A DNA stretch of 64,000 bases from Rhynchopus sp. YZ270_cl-10 (GCA_964035575.1 OZ037838.1:1426001-1490000), one strand, 5' to 3'. Shown: positions 9,960 through 20,738, counted from the stretch's first letter. Made by a program: numbers and translations. The notes: generated by a model not told the origin, from the sequence alone.

Positions 9960-11057
9960 ATGGATGTGACCTTTGTGCTGGAAGAGTCAGGCGTGACTGC
10001 GACAGTGGAGGTGCCGTGCGAGGCGGACGTTGCAGCGGCAAAGGAGGTTGCGTGCACGGCGCTTGCTGTCTCGCCTGCGTCTGTCGAGATGCGCATCGGC
10101 ACGCAGGTGCTGGAGGGGACGTGCCGTCTGCAGGACACTGCGTTTGATGCAGGGGTGCAGGTTGTGCTTGCCCGCCGCTTTGCTGACATCAAGTGTCCTG
10201 CTGAGTACAGTGTAGGCGGGCCAACTGGTGGGCAGGAGAGGAAAATGAGGCACTTATCACTGTCTCCTTGTGGAGCACTCTGCCTCTTTGCACAGGAGGA
10301 AGGCTATGTCACCGGCCTCGATACAGTCATCTTCAGCGTCAAGTTCAAAGTAGACATTGAGGTGTATGGTATGCCTGCCATCTCACAGTGCAAGACACGC
10401 TGCTACCTGGCATGCAGGCAAGGTATACACGAGGTTGCGCTTCCGAGTGGGGAGGTGCTCCGCAAAGTCGACGTCCTCTCCTCTGCAGTGTTCGCGTGTG
10501 GCAGTGTTGTTGTCTCCCAGGGCACAGACGGCGTCTCTGTGTATGACGAAGACCTGACGTTGCTCCGCTCTCTCTCGCATGAAGGGTGTGCGGGCTTGGC
10601 AGTGTCGGACTGTGGTGGGTGGGCGATCAGCTCCTCCAGAACAGCGCAGAACGCACGTCTGTGGGATGTGAACACAGGTGAAGCTGTGGCATGTGTGCCT
10701 ACTAATAGGATGGTGGCGCTTTCACGGTCTGCCTCTGTCTTTGCTGTGGTGTGGTTTGACGAAGTGCGCCTCTTTGATTGGAGTGGTGCGGCTCTTGGTA
10801 ACCTTAAAAAGCCGTATCATATATTTGCTGGCCTGCAGTTCACTCCGTGTGGGAAGTATCTCGTAGTACGGTTGCTGGATATGTATGCTGATAAACATTT
10901 ACTGCACCAGTATGATGTGACGACCATGTCCTGCGTGCGTGTGATACCGGGCTCCTATGACTGCCGTGAGTTTGCGATATCGCCGTGTTCACGTGTGGTA
11001 TTGTTTGCGAACTCGGGACGAGACACTATTGAGACGAGACATCTGTACCCGTACTGA
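9960..11057 (+). CDS. ubiquitin-like/propeller family, copy 4
   Basis: 365 residues, ending LYPY. The N-terminal domain is the common form. The hypervariable segment is SVGGPTGGQERKMRH, and blade 1 is short (TVIFSVKFKVD lacks two residues of the usual TETFSPAF). Blade 2 reads MPAISQCKTRC; blade 4 is AGLAVSDCGGWAISSS. 5' and 3' flanks resemble those of copy 1, so 9.7-11.4 kb is a duplicate of 3.96-5.8 kb and preserves an unbroken version of copy 1's gene type. Confidence 0.85.
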   Translation: MDVTFVLEESGVTATVEVPCEADVAAAKEVACTALAVSPASVEMRIGTQVLEGTCRLQDTAFDAGVQVVLARRFADIKCPAEYSVGGPTGGQERKMRHLSLSPCGALCLFAQEEGYVTGLDTVIFSVKFKVDIEVYGMPAISQCKTRCYLACRQGIHEVALPSGEVLRKVDVLSSAVFACGSVVVSQGTDGVSVYDEDLTLLRSLSHEGCAGLAVSDCGGWAISSSRTAQNARLWDVNTGEAVACVPTNRMVALSRSASVFAVVWFDEVRLFDWSGAALGNLKKPYHIFAGLQFTPCGKYLVVRLLDMYADKHLLHQYDVTTMSCVRVIPGSYDCREFAISPCSRVVLFANSGRDTIETRHLYPY

Positions 11058-11199
11058 GTGATGTTTTGCGAGAGGTTGTGTTTTGTGCAGCTTCTCGCAG
11101 GCAGTCCACCCCAGAAGCACCTCCTCGCTGTCGCTGACCAGTTGCAGCGTCTATCAGACTGAGTGACAGGGTCCCTATCTGCAATGTAACCCCTGTGAA

Positions 11200-11355
11200 A
11201 ATGATACTGTTTTCCATGGATACTCATGCAAAAGGAGTTGTCGTGCTCACAGAACTCGATACGCGATGGTGACAACCAAAACAAAGAAATTACAATAAGA
11301 AACATACGAAACTCCAGAAAAACAAAACAAAGATATTTTGACAAAGGGACAATAA
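11200..11355. repeat. third array copy of the ATGATACTG repeat
   Basis: Matches 5604-5770, directly joined to a CCCTGTGAAA flank without the roughly 105-base segment present after copy 1. Confidence 0.6.
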
Positions 11356-11428
11356 AACGTTTCTCCTTTTTTAAAAGTTTCTGCTTTCATTTTTCTCTGC
11401 CTCTTTCTAGCATTGATGAAGACTGCAA

Positions 11429-11437
11429 CATAAAAGG
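11429..11437 (+). promoter_or_regulatory. altered TATA-like box of copy 5
   Basis: CATAAAAGG stands at the position of TATAAAAGG in copies 1 to 4, with the same 91-base spacing. The first T is changed, so this promoter may be weaker. Confidence 0.45.
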
Positions 11438-11519
11438 AACACACTCACCTCGCTCCACATATTTAATCCCCCTTCCACCGCCACCCCAACTACCACATTG
11501 CAGTGTATTGAATAAGAGA

Positions 11520-12623
11520 ATGGATGTGACCTTTGTGCTGGAAGAGTCAGGCGTGACTGCGACAGTGGAGGTGCCGTGCGAGGCGGACGTTGCAGCGGCA
11601 AAGGAGGTTGCGTGCACGGCGCTTGCTGTCTCGCCTGCGTCTGTCGAGATGCGCATCGGCACGCAGGTGCTGGAGGGGACGTGCCGTCTGCAGGACACTG
11701 CGTTTGATGCAGGGGTACAGGTTGTGCTTGCCCGCCCTCGCTTTTCCGACATCAAGTGTCCTGCTGAGTACACTGCAACGCATGTGGGAAACCTGTCACT
11801 GTCTCCTTGTGGAACGCTCTGCGTCTATCACAACAGGAGTGCGCACGTTGGCGGCTTCGACACAGAAGCATTCATCACAGTCTTCTCGTTGGAACTGGAC
11901 GCATTCAAAGTGTTCAGTAGACCTTCCATCTCACGGTGCAAGACACGCTGCTACCTGGCGTGTTATCATTACCTTCTCGAGGTTGCGCTTCCGGGTGGGG
12001 AGGTGCTCCGCATAGTCGACAGCCCCTCGTTCCAAGTCTTTGCGCGTGGCGGTGCTGTTGTCTCCCGTGGCAAAGACGGCGTCTCTGTGTATGACGAAGA
12101 CCTGACGTTGCTCCGCACTATCTTGCACGAAGAGTGTACGGACATGGCAGTGTCGGACTGTGGTGGGTGGGTGATCACCTCCTCCAACAAGGAGAAGAAC
12201 GCACGTCTGTGGGATGTGAACACAGGTGAAGCTGTGGCATGTGTGCCTGCGGGTTGGTACTGTGCAGTGGCGCTTTCATGGTCTGCTTCTGTCTTTGCTG
12301 TGGAGGGGAAGAATGGCAAAGTGCAGCTCTATGACTGGAGTGGTGCGGCTCTTCGCAGTGTTGATACGGATAAAGAATTTGGGGGCATGCAGTTCACCCC
12401 GTGTGGGAAGTACCTAGTGGTCAAGGTTGACGATATGTTCGAGTCTACACTTTGCGAGGGACTGCACCAGTACGATGTGGCGACCATGTCCTGTGTGCGT
12501 GTGATCCCGGAAGCCCGGTATGGGTCCTTTGAGATATCACCGTGTTCACGTGTTGTTGTGTTTGAAGATGAAACAACAAACGTCATTGCAACAAGGCATC
12601 TGTATCCATACAACAGTGAGTGA
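11520..12623 (+). CDS. ubiquitin-like/propeller family, copy 5 (HVGGFDTE subtype)
   Basis: 367 residues, ending LYPYNSE. The frame is open well upstream (from 11226), but homology starts at the ATG at 11520. The hypervariable segment is short (TATHVGN). Blade 1 carries HVGGFDTEAF where most copies have VTGLDTETF. That subtype is shared with the copies at 37920 and 57257, and all three have SVD in blade 5. Blade 6 is longer (VDDMFESTLCEG). The 3' flank matches that of the copy at 57257. Confidence 0.85.
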   Translation: MDVTFVLEESGVTATVEVPCEADVAAAKEVACTALAVSPASVEMRIGTQVLEGTCRLQDTAFDAGVQVVLARPRFSDIKCPAEYTATHVGNLSLSPCGTLCVYHNRSAHVGGFDTEAFITVFSLELDAFKVFSRPSISRCKTRCYLACYHYLLEVALPGGEVLRIVDSPSFQVFARGGAVVSRGKDGVSVYDEDLTLLRTILHEECTDMAVSDCGGWVITSSNKEKNARLWDVNTGEAVACVPAGWYCAVALSWSASVFAVEGKNGKVQLYDWSGAALRSVDTDKEFGGMQFTPCGKYLVVKVDDMFESTLCEGLHQYDVATMSCVRVIPEARYGSFEISPCSRVVVFEDETTNVIATRHLYPYNSE

Positions 12624-12740
12624 TGTTTCGCGAGGGGTGGGAGGGTGGTGACTGTATTCTGACAGAAGGGGACAGTGCAAGTGTCTGCAGAGGGTATACC
12701 ATCAACTGCATAGGCCACACCGTCAATCTAGCTCAAGCTT
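12624..12740. repeat. 3' flank shared with 58382-58497
   Basis: Contains GATGTTTCGCGAGGGGTGGG, GACTGTATTCTGACAG and ATACCATCAACTGCATAG in both places. It links two distant gene copies of the same subtype. Confidence 0.65.
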
Positions 12741-14540
12741 ACAGCTTTTCACACAAAAGTGCCGTTTTTTTTTGCATTTCCGAGCTGATCCCGGATTGTG
12801 ATGGGGTCATTTTGGAAAAATGGTCAACTGGAGGCCCCCAACTTGAGCTAAGGTGGGGACCCGGGAGCGCGAAGCGCGCCCGGGCTCGACCAGGGCTTTC
12901 CGCAGGGGGGACCAGGGGGGGACCAGCCTGCCCTTGAGGGTTCTGAGGCTTCCTATTTGGACTTTTCCAGATTTTTTACATTTTTTCGTACCGTCCTGTC
13001 CCCGCACGTTCAAATACAGGCATAAAATACGGTTCCAGCTTCCCCTGCTCCTCTCAAAAATAAGGCAACAACGGGAGGCAACCGCGAACCCTGTGTTCGC
13101 GTAAGTTGCAGGCAAACGTCCAGCATCAGAGACATTTGAGGTTGTATACAAGAAGAAGGAGAAGACGTGTCAATCTCATTCAATTATGAGGGTTGGAAGA
13201 CGGAGGAGATCTAAAATGTTGCGTACCGTGGCTTCGCCAGAAAATTTTGTTCGGAAAATATGGAAGTAAAATTGACGTTTCTGACGATAATTACCAACGA
13301 CAGTGCCATTTTTATGGCAACATTTTTTAGAAATGTGCCGTACCGTGGCTTCGCCTGGAACCTTTGGGTGCTGTCTGACCGCCACTTCTTTTATAGACGT
13401 ACTGAGGTTACTGATCAGAAGTCTGACACTCCCTGCGGCTTGTGGTTCACCCTCCCACCCTCGCACCTTCCACGATTTTGTGCATCAGAGGGGGGAAAGC
13501 GCGTCACCTCTCTGCACTGGCAGGGAGTCGCGTGCACGAAGCGGCCGCTTTTACGGGGGGAAGCTCGGGGCCCAAATCACCCCCCGTAGGGGTGATTGAC
13601 GAGAGCCCTGACAACAAGGCGCGGGAATTTTTTTTTTTTTTTTCACCTTTTTTTGGCTGGTCCCCCTGGGAGGCCAAAACCCCAATTCCTGCGGAAAGCC
13701 CTGTCGACTGGAAAAAAAAAAGTCAAAAAAAATTTTTTTATATCCGGCCAGCCGGCCTTAGCGTCAGCACTCCCCCCCTTTTTTCGACCATCGCCCCACG
13801 AAATCCCAAAATGCCAAAAGTTAGTTACAGGGGGCGGGCCGAATACAAGGGGCGCCCCTTATATTTGGCGTGCCAAATCGGTAAAAATGGGCCAAAATCC
13901 CCTCTCCCTCGGGATGGATTTTTCAGGAGGCGGGTAAGGACTCGAGGCCGGAACCCTCGTTTTTCGGCGTTTCCGAAATCCGTCCGGCAAGTGGTGGGGT
14001 CATTTCGAAAAAATGGACCAATTTTTAGGTGTTTAGATTTTCCCCCATTTTTGGCCCTAACACACAGCTTTACCCGTTTTCACTCGGTTTGTACACATTT
14101 TCAGGCCATGTTTGACCTGAAAAGCCAGTTCATACGGGCACCAGACAGTTGTACGGGTGTTAGTGAGCGGTCCCGCGCGAAGCGCATCCGCGAACTACGT
14201 GTAGGAAGTGAAGCTGCTCAGTACGCACATTCCATTTGCAACCGAAAGAGTGTGCCTTTGTACACCTACTGGTAAAAGACAAGGATCTGTCACTATCTGT
14301 GAATTTACCAAAAGCCCCAGCCCCAGGCCACTACATCTCCTCACTAAAGCAGATAGGTCTATTCTCTTGAACTCCCCTCTTCGTATCGTATGAAACGAAA
14401 ATAGCAAGTGCAGCGAGTGGGTAAGGAAATTGCCCGCCGCAGGCGGGTTTTTTTGAAGTAACACTCAAATTTTGCACCTATTTTCTTCCCAACTGACGAT
14501 TGACACTGGCGGGCAGAGTCAAAAATGGGTTCCCAGAACA
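12741..14540. other. region of minute GC hairpins, no clear gene
   Basis: Open frames exist, but their composition is not protein-like. Distinctive are very short hairpins with three-base tips: GGCTTCGCC (twice, each after GTACCGT), GCGCGAAGCGCGC, GCGCGAAGCGC and GCCCGCCGCAGGCGGG. Similar ones lie at 31650-32500. A hairpin ATCACCCC/GGGGTGAT lies near 13575-13597. Confidence 0.45.
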
Positions 14541-14542
14541 GC

Positions 14543-14660
14543 AAAAGGGGGTGCCCCTTATATTTAGCGGGCACCCCGCGAAAATTTCCCGAACCCTGGG
14601 TGCCCCTTGTATTTGGCATGCCCTTTGTATTTGGCCTGCCCCTTATATTCGCCCCCCCCC
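14543..14660. repeat. degenerate TGCCCCTTATATTTGGC tandem repeat
   Basis: Four diverged units of about 20-26 bases (GTGCCCCTTATATTTAGC, GTGCCCCTTGTATTTGGC, GCCCTTTGTATTTGGCC, GCCCCTTATATTCGCC). A palindromic relative lies at 13830-13870. Confidence 0.5.
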
Positions 14661-14762
14661 CTGTAATATCCCTGCCCCCTGTGCTCCACAACATTTTCTG
14701 TACTTCAGGCAGGACTGCATGGTTGGGTGTCCACCCCCTGTCACGAGAGGGTCTTGTATTTG

Positions 14763-14890
14763 GGGTAAGGACGTTCTGATACGTGACTTTTGGACAGTTC
14801 AGACCTTGTGGTTCTCAACTCTTTATCGTAAACCTTGTGGGTCTGAATTGTCAAAAGTCACACTTGGGGGTACCAGAACGTCCGTAACCC
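14763..14890. mobile_element. imperfect-palindrome MITE with 9-bp target duplication
   Basis: GGGTAAGGACGTTCTG at the left faces CAGAACGTCCGTAACCC at the right. Inner arms (GTGACTTTTGGACAGTTCAG) are also inverted. TTGTATTTG flanks it on both sides (14754-14762 and 14892-14900). A 9-bp duplication fits Mutator-like elements. It sits inside a GAGAGGG…TTGTATTT dispersed repeat. Confidence 0.65.
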
Positions 14891-15128
14891 TTTGTATTTG
14901 CACGACTTTTCAGTTTCTCCATCCTCTGCGATATGAAGCGCAAACACGCCATTTTCAATTTGATTCGCAGACCGGTAACTGACTCACGAAATTACTGTGT
15001 CAAAAACACCTTCCTCTGCGAGGCGGAATATATAAACAACGTCTATCACTCATGTGTCTGTGACGGTCAATAGCGTCATGGCTTTTATCATGACGGGGCC
15101 GAAACTACTTTTCTTTTTATCTTTTCCT

Positions 15129-15475
15129 TTTAGTAAACACGTAGATTTTGACAAAATGCTCGAGACCCTCGTGAAAAGTCGCGAGTCTGCGTTTCCCGCT
15201 CCCCGCTTGTTTTCCCCCTCTTTTCCCCCCTGTGCTCCACTACACTTTCTGTACTTCAGGCAAACACAACCATATCTTAAATCAAGTCGAAGAAAAAGAA
15301 GGGGAAAAAAATGGAAGCGAACAACAAACAAAAAAACGTACAAAACGTAAATTTACAAAAAAAAAGTCCACACCCACGAGGCGAGCGTTTTGGCAGGCGC
15401 TTGTAAGGACAGCCAAAAGACTTGAATCTGAGTGCAGAAGTGGTGTGGAAGCGAACAACAAACAACCTTTACTTT
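15129..15475 (+). repeat. dispersed repeat, interrupted by the large palindrome
   Basis: Begins TTTAGTAAACACGTAG and includes AAAATGCTCGAGACCCTCG, GTGCTCCACTACAC, CTGTACTTCAGG and GGAAGCGAACAACAAACAA. The uninterrupted relative is at 51361-51653; the remainder resumes after the palindrome at 17547-17600. Confidence 0.65.
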
Positions 15476-15491
15476 CCCCCCCCCCCCCCCC

Positions 15492-17526
15492 TAGGGGACG
15501 TAATAGCCTTAAGGAAGGGTGAAGCTTTTTGAATATTTTCACTTTTTTCCCGGAAAAAGTTAATAAATCTGCAAAAAACCGGCGGGGTACACCCTGGGAT
15601 CTACGATCTAGGTCAGAGAACCCACTGAAACCATCAATGGACGACTTAGGGACAAAAACAATTTGGTTTTTTTTGAAAAAATGACTCCAAAACATGTAAC
15701 AAAAATGTAACGGAAAAAGGCCGATTTAAGGCTTACTCTTGCATGGAACTTTAAAGTGACTTGGAGTCGTCTAAGGTGTCGAAAACACACCCAAATCGAT
15801 TTTTTTGGGGTTTGTATGGGTATTTCTATGTGATTTTGGGGAAAATTTCGTCGAAAATGGGTTTATTTTTGTGGCAAAAGGCCGTGAAGGCCCCATTTTT
15901 GCCCAATTTTACCGTATTTTTTGAGTTTTTTTTCAAAAAAAAAATCCAATTTAAAGTTGTAAGTACATGTCTGTGGCCTCCAAGGACCCCCGCATGTCAT
16001 CCTGCCACTTCATGGGGGGTGTAACCCACCATGTTTGGGGGAAAGTACGTCGAGGGATGCGCCCCAAAATCCACTCTTGCATCGCGTAACGGTTGCGTAA
16101 CGGTTGCAAAACGCACCTTTCCCTCAAATACCCCGCATGTGTTGCATGACCACCCAAAGTGCTGTAGCGTCATCTAAAGTGTCCAAAACACACCCAAAAT
16201 GATTTTTCTGGGGTTATCAGGGTGTTTATATGTGTTTTTGGGGCTTTATCAGTCGAAAATATGACATTTTTTTGGGTTTTTTTGGGCTCCGAGGCCCTAT
16301 TTTAGCCCGATTTTGCTGCGTTTTTTGCGTATTTTTTCATATTTTTTTTCAAGTTAAAGTTGTAAGTACACGTCGTTGGCCTCCAAGGACCCCCACATGT
16401 CATCCTGCCACCTCCTGGGGGGTGTAACCCACCATGTTTGGGGGAAAGTACGTTAAGGGATGCACCCCAAACCCCAATGCAAGAGTGGGGACGCAGGTTT
16501 GGTAAGCGTCCGAAAGTGTCCAAGCGTCCCCACTCTTGCATTGGGGTTTGGGGTGCATCCCTTAACGTACTTTCCCCCAAACATGGTGGGTTACACCCCC
16601 CAGGAGGTGGCAGGATGACATGTGGGGGTCCTTGGAGGCCAACGACGTGTACTTACAACTTTAACTTGAAAAAAAATATGAAAAAATACGCAAAAAACGC
16701 AGCAAAATCGGGCTAAAATAGGGCCTCGGAGCCCAAAAAAACCCAAAAAAATGTCATATTTTCGACTGATAAAGCCCCAAAAACACATATAAACACCCTG
16801 ATAACCCCAGAAAAATCATTTTGGGTGTGTTTTGGACACTTTAGATGACGCTACAGCACTTTGGGTGGTCATGCAACACATGCGGGGTATTTGAGGGAAA
16901 GGTGCGTTTTGCAACCGTTACGCAACCGTTACGCGATGCAAGAGTGGATTTTGGGGCGCATCCCTCGACGTACTTTCCCCCAAACATGGTGGGTTACACC
17001 CCCCATGAAGTGGCAGGATGACATGCGGGGGTCCTTGGAGGCCACAGACATGTACTTACAACTTTAAATTGGATTTTTTTTTTGAAAAAAAACTCAAAAA
17101 ATACGGTAAAATTGGGCAAAAATGGGGCCTTCACGGCCTTTTGCCACAAAAATAAACCCATTTTCGACGAAATTTTCCCCAAAATCACATAGAAATACCC
17201 ATACAAACCCCAAAAAAATCGATTTGGGTGTGTTTTCGACACCTTAGACGACTCCAAGTCACTTTAAAGTTCCATGCAAGAGTAAGCCTTAAATCGGCCT
17301 TTTTCCGTTACATTTTTGTTACATGTTTTGGAGTCATTTTTTCAAAAAAAACCAAATTGTTTTTGTCCCTAAGTCGTCCATTGATGGTTTCAGTGGGTTC
17401 TCTGACCTAGATCGTAGATCCCAGGGTGTACCCCGCCGGTTTTTTGCAGATTTATTAACTTTTTCCGGGAAAAAAGTGAAAATATTCAAAAAGCTTCACC
17501 CTTCCTTAAGGCCATTACGTCCCCTA
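15492..17526. mobile_element. 2.0-kb near-perfect palindrome (long-TIR/foldback element)
   Basis: Arms 15492-16494 and 16524-17526 (1003 bases each) are reverse complements with very few differences, around a 29-base centre. Termini read TAGGGGACGTAAT and ATTACGTCCCCTA, flanked by 16-base C runs. Each arm holds two diverged units of about 400 bases (both with CTCCAAGGACCCCC and CACCATGTTTGGGGGAAAG). It codes for nothing evident. The TAGGGG ends resemble the element at 53429. Arm identity implies recent insertion or ongoing conversion. Confidence 0.8.
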
Positions 17527-17652
17527 GGGTCCCCCCCCCCCCCCCCGTTTATAGTCTTTTGAGCAACAAGCAAAGAGGAATCTCTCGAGCATTTTTCCAG
17601 CGTTTTTGGTGACATAGTGCCTGATAGATAAGAGATTAAAATTTCTACCTTT

Positions 17653-17845
17653 TTTGTACGAGTATGCAATACGTCTGGAAATGAAGGACACGCTCTTCGG
17701 TTACCATGAGTCTTACCGTGTTCCCCTTTTGTTCTCCACCTCTCCCCCGTACCTTTCAAGACGCGGGTTTTCGGGAGTTTTTCTTTGGGGTTTGAAAAAA
17801 AAGGATGGATGCGATCAACAAACAACAAACAACGAATAAATAAGG
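17653..17845 (+). repeat. dispersed repeat shared with 42433-42752
   Basis: Contains TACGTCTGGAAATGAA, TTCGGTTACCATGAGTC, ACGCGGGTTTTCGGG and GATGCGATCAACAAACAAC, ending in AACGAATAAATAA, which could supply poly(A) signals. It lies just upstream of the 17996 gene. Confidence 0.6.
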
Positions 17846-17995
17846 ATTACATTTTATTGCCAAATATACCCCTCCCACCACCACTCCCTCACCACTCACC
17901 CCCCCTCACCCTCACCCCAGGAACTCAATCCAAACCCTCCCTCCCCTCCCTCTTCCTCTCCCTCTCTCTTTCTTCTTCTTCTTTTTTCTCTCCCA

Positions 17996-19345
17996 ATGGG
18001 AATCCGCTTCAGAGAGCCTGTTGATGCTGAAGGCAATGTGGAGAAGCCGCGCAGGCAGCGTAAGGACGGGCTCAGCGAGAGGGTCGAGCAGCTGGAGGCT
18101 CAGATGCGGAGGATGCGGGCGGACTGCCGCGGCATGGGTGTCGAGCTTCCTGAGACCAAAGCGGTGCCTTCGTACAGCAGGGAGCGCGGCTCGTCTTTGT
18201 ACAGCAAAAGAAGCTCGAGTACTGGCCGTGCCGCGTCGTCGACACCACGCACCCCACGCACCTCAAAGAAGAAGCCCTGGTGCAGCGCCACCGCCACCTC
18301 TGCCGACCTCATCCCTCCAGTCCGCAAACGCGGCCGCTCCGGCAGCGCCAAACGCACCGTCCCCACCACCCCACGCGACTTCGCAACCGACTCTGACCCT
18401 ACTGAGGCTCCAGCCACACCACGCACCCCGATTCCTGGGGTCCTCCGCTCTGGCTCGCGGTACAGCGAACGCCAGGTGAGTATCACTCCAAAACCTCAGC
18501 ATCTTACGCGAACCTTGGTCAAAGATGATCCTGCCATCCCTGGGGCAAGAGGGACATTGAGAGAGAATGGGGTGCGTCCACCTGCGTTGTGGGAAGATGC
18601 GCAGGAAGACGACGTGAGCATGATGCGCGCGTCTCTGCGGCAGAATGGGTACCACGTTGCAGGGGGCAGCCCGCTCTCCCCGAGCCAGCCGCTTCCTTCG
18701 ACCCCTCCTCCGGTTTTAGGATTTGGAACCGCAATGGGGTCGGCCTACCAACCAGGAGGCGTCTTCGCCTCACCCAACCACCTCACGCTCGAAAAGATGG
18801 ACTCCCGTGAAAGCGATGTGGTGAACAACAGCATTACCTGGAATGCGGCAGTGGAGCGTACGCCGGATACTACCGAGACCGACGAAGATGACGACTCAGA
18901 AGGGGGGCGTCCAGTAGTGTCCCGACCACGCAGTGCGGTGCCGGAGCTTATCTCCCTCAAGAGGGAGTTGTCTGTGAAGTCGCAGCAGGGCAGTGTGTTC
19001 GTGAAGTCGCCGCCTCAACAGGAAAGGAAGAACAGTGGGGTATGGGTGAAGAGTCCGCCTACGTCTCCGTTGGCAGAGGGGTTGACGGTGCCAGTGGTGG
19101 GGAGGGCGCGGGCGTCGTCGGTAGTCAAATCTAATATCAAAGCTAGCATGCCCAATGTCGCGCGCTTCCAGTTTGAAGGCCCCGAGCAGCGAAATGCGCC
19201 GGTCGTGGCACGCAGTAAGTCACCTCCAGTGACCCCCCGCAGCAAAAGCGCGAGACGCGATTCGCTTGTAATCGCCTCCTCGCCAGGCACCCCAGTGAAA
19301 GTACCCCCTCCGCCAAGGCAAAGTGGCTTCAGTGCAAGAGATTGA
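17996..19345 (+). CDS. Ser/Pro-rich disordered protein, unrecognised
   Basis: 449 residues from the first ATG after a 130-base CT-rich tract, which could be promoter or splice-acceptor sequence. Residues 24-44 (KDGLSERVEQLEAQMRRMRAD) form a short coiled coil. The rest is low-complexity and rich in Ser, Pro, Thr and basic residues. It has many SP and TP sites with nearby K/R (TPRTPRTSKKK, KSPPVTPRSKSARR, VKSPPTSPL) and a repeated QQGSVFVKSPP / NSGVWVKSPP motif. Such sites suit proline-directed kinases and cytoskeletal or scaffold proteins, but that is inference. I recognise no catalytic domain. The ORF is long, GC-rich and codon-like throughout, so it is probably a genuine single-exon gene. 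Confidence 0.75.
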   Translation: MGIRFREPVDAEGNVEKPRRQRKDGLSERVEQLEAQMRRMRADCRGMGVELPETKAVPSYSRERGSSLYSKRSSSTGRAASSTPRTPRTSKKKPWCSATATSADLIPPVRKRGRSGSAKRTVPTTPRDFATDSDPTEAPATPRTPIPGVLRSGSRYSERQVSITPKPQHLTRTLVKDDPAIPGARGTLRENGVRPPALWEDAQEDDVSMMRASLRQNGYHVAGGSPLSPSQPLPSTPPPVLGFGTAMGSAYQPGGVFASPNHLTLEKMDSRESDVVNNSITWNAAVERTPDTTETDEDDDSEGGRPVVSRPRSAVPELISLKRELSVKSQQGSVFVKSPPQQERKNSGVWVKSPPTSPLAEGLTVPVVGRARASSVVKSNIKASMPNVARFQFEGPEQRNAPVVARSKSPPVTPRSKSARRDSLVIASSPGTPVKVPPPPRQSGFSARD

Positions 19346-19560
19346 AGTTTTTTGGGGTCGGTGAAATGGGGAGAGGGGTGAGGATGTGGGGAAAGGGGGG
19401 GACAGAATTTTCTTAAAATAGGATATTGTTGTCGTTTCTGGATATTTGATTTTTTTTTTTTTTGAAAAAAAGAAAAAAGGAGGGGGAAAAACCCCAAAGC
19501 TTTACCCTGGTACTCCCGCACTAGGTAAAAAAAAATATAAAAAAGGGGTGTGCGGGGGGG

Positions 19561-20738
19561 CAGTGTTCTAAAATACGTGGAAAAATACGTATTAATACCA
19601 TACAATGCAACGAGGCCGGGTACGCCTGAAAATACTCGTATCTGGAAAATATATCTGAGGCGTGCCTGAGGCGTCACTGAGGCGTGCCTGAGGCGTACTC
19701 GGGATTAGTTACGTTTAAGTACGCCTCAGGCACGCCTGAGTATATATCAACGTATAATTGCGTTTCAGGCGCCTGGTGTGTATTTTTCCCCCGCAAAAAG
19801 GGCCTCTGATGCATTTCCGGAGCGATCTGAAAAAATTCCGGGGTCGGACAATTTTTTTAGCAAAAATGTGTGACTTTAAGTTTGTACCAAAAACCAGGGG
19901 AAAGTATACCCGGTTTCATATTTCTGCTGATATGTAAAATTATTATGCACAGGTCACCACGTTTCTAAGGCATGCCATGTATTTCCTCCGCCCCCTGAAA
20001 TGTGCTGAAATCAACTTTCGGTGTCCTGCTGAGAAAATTGCGGGGTCGCAAGATATTTTTAGTGGAAAAATATCATGGACTGCTTACAGTAAACTGCCTC
20101 CTAAAAAGAGGCTTCGCAGAAGATGAGTCATACCTCGGGTATAAAAAAGTATAAAAAAGTCCTTTGGTCACCCCATAGTTGTACTAAAAATAGGGCTGTG
20201 GATCAAGTTGGGCCCCGAAGGGACCCAGTCGAAAAGCACCCCCGAGATTTGTTTACAATGATTCTTGAATCAATGAAATACCCGAAGGTACCACCAAAAT
20301 ATATATCATCAGCACCAAAGCTTAGCGAACCCTTTTCATTTTTTCGACTCGCTCGGCCCAGAGGCGCATTTTTCATCGTGCGACCCCGCATTTGAAAGAT
20401 TTTGCTACCTCTGAATCGAAAACCACAAAATTTGGGGGTAAATACTTTTTTGTTCCTGACCAAAATGCTGGTAAGAAATATAAATATACCCAGGCGTGCC
20501 TGAGGCGTACTTAAACGTAACTAATCCCGAGTACGCCTCAGGCACGCCTGAGTATTTATTTTCAGGCCTTGGCGAGGCCGACTCGGCCTCGTTGCATTGT
20601 ATGTAATACGTATTAATACGTGACGTATTAATACGAAAATACGTATTAAATACGTAATACGTAAATACGTGGCTTATTCTCCCCACGTATACGTATTAAT
20701 ACGTATTAATACGTAGCAGTACGTATTTTAGATCACTG
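19561..20738. mobile_element. hAT-like non-autonomous element, 1.18 kb
   Basis: Ends are CAGTGTTCTAAAATACGT and ACGTATTTTAGATCACTG, matching inverted repeats with one mismatch and the CAGTG start common in hAT elements. The direct repeat GCGGGGGGG flanks it at 19552-19560 and 20739-20747, giving an 8-9-bp target duplication. Subterminal inverted blocks carry AATACGTATTAATAC and a palindrome of GCGTACTCGGGATTAG with CTGAGGCGTGCC. The centre (about 19760-20480) has no credible transposase. Confidence 0.75.

Noticed and set aside
11226-11519. N-terminal extension of copy 5 (and similar extensions of 40929, 42774, 55283 and 59244)
   Set aside because: The upstream frames translate flanking repeats or promoter DNA that is non-coding next to other copies; homology starts at the inner ATG.
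13442-14275. A 277-codon open frame on the + strand
   Set aside because: Runs through homopolymers and repeat DNA with no balanced composition or recognisable domain. Length alone is not enough here.
14500-14982. A 160-codon open frame on the + strand
   Set aside because: It crosses a tandem repeat and a MITE with target duplication, so the frame is accidental.
16438-17067. Pairs of identical open frames on opposite strands near 16-17 kb and 30-31 kb
   Set aside because: They are the two arms of palindromes read twice; no domain is recognised.
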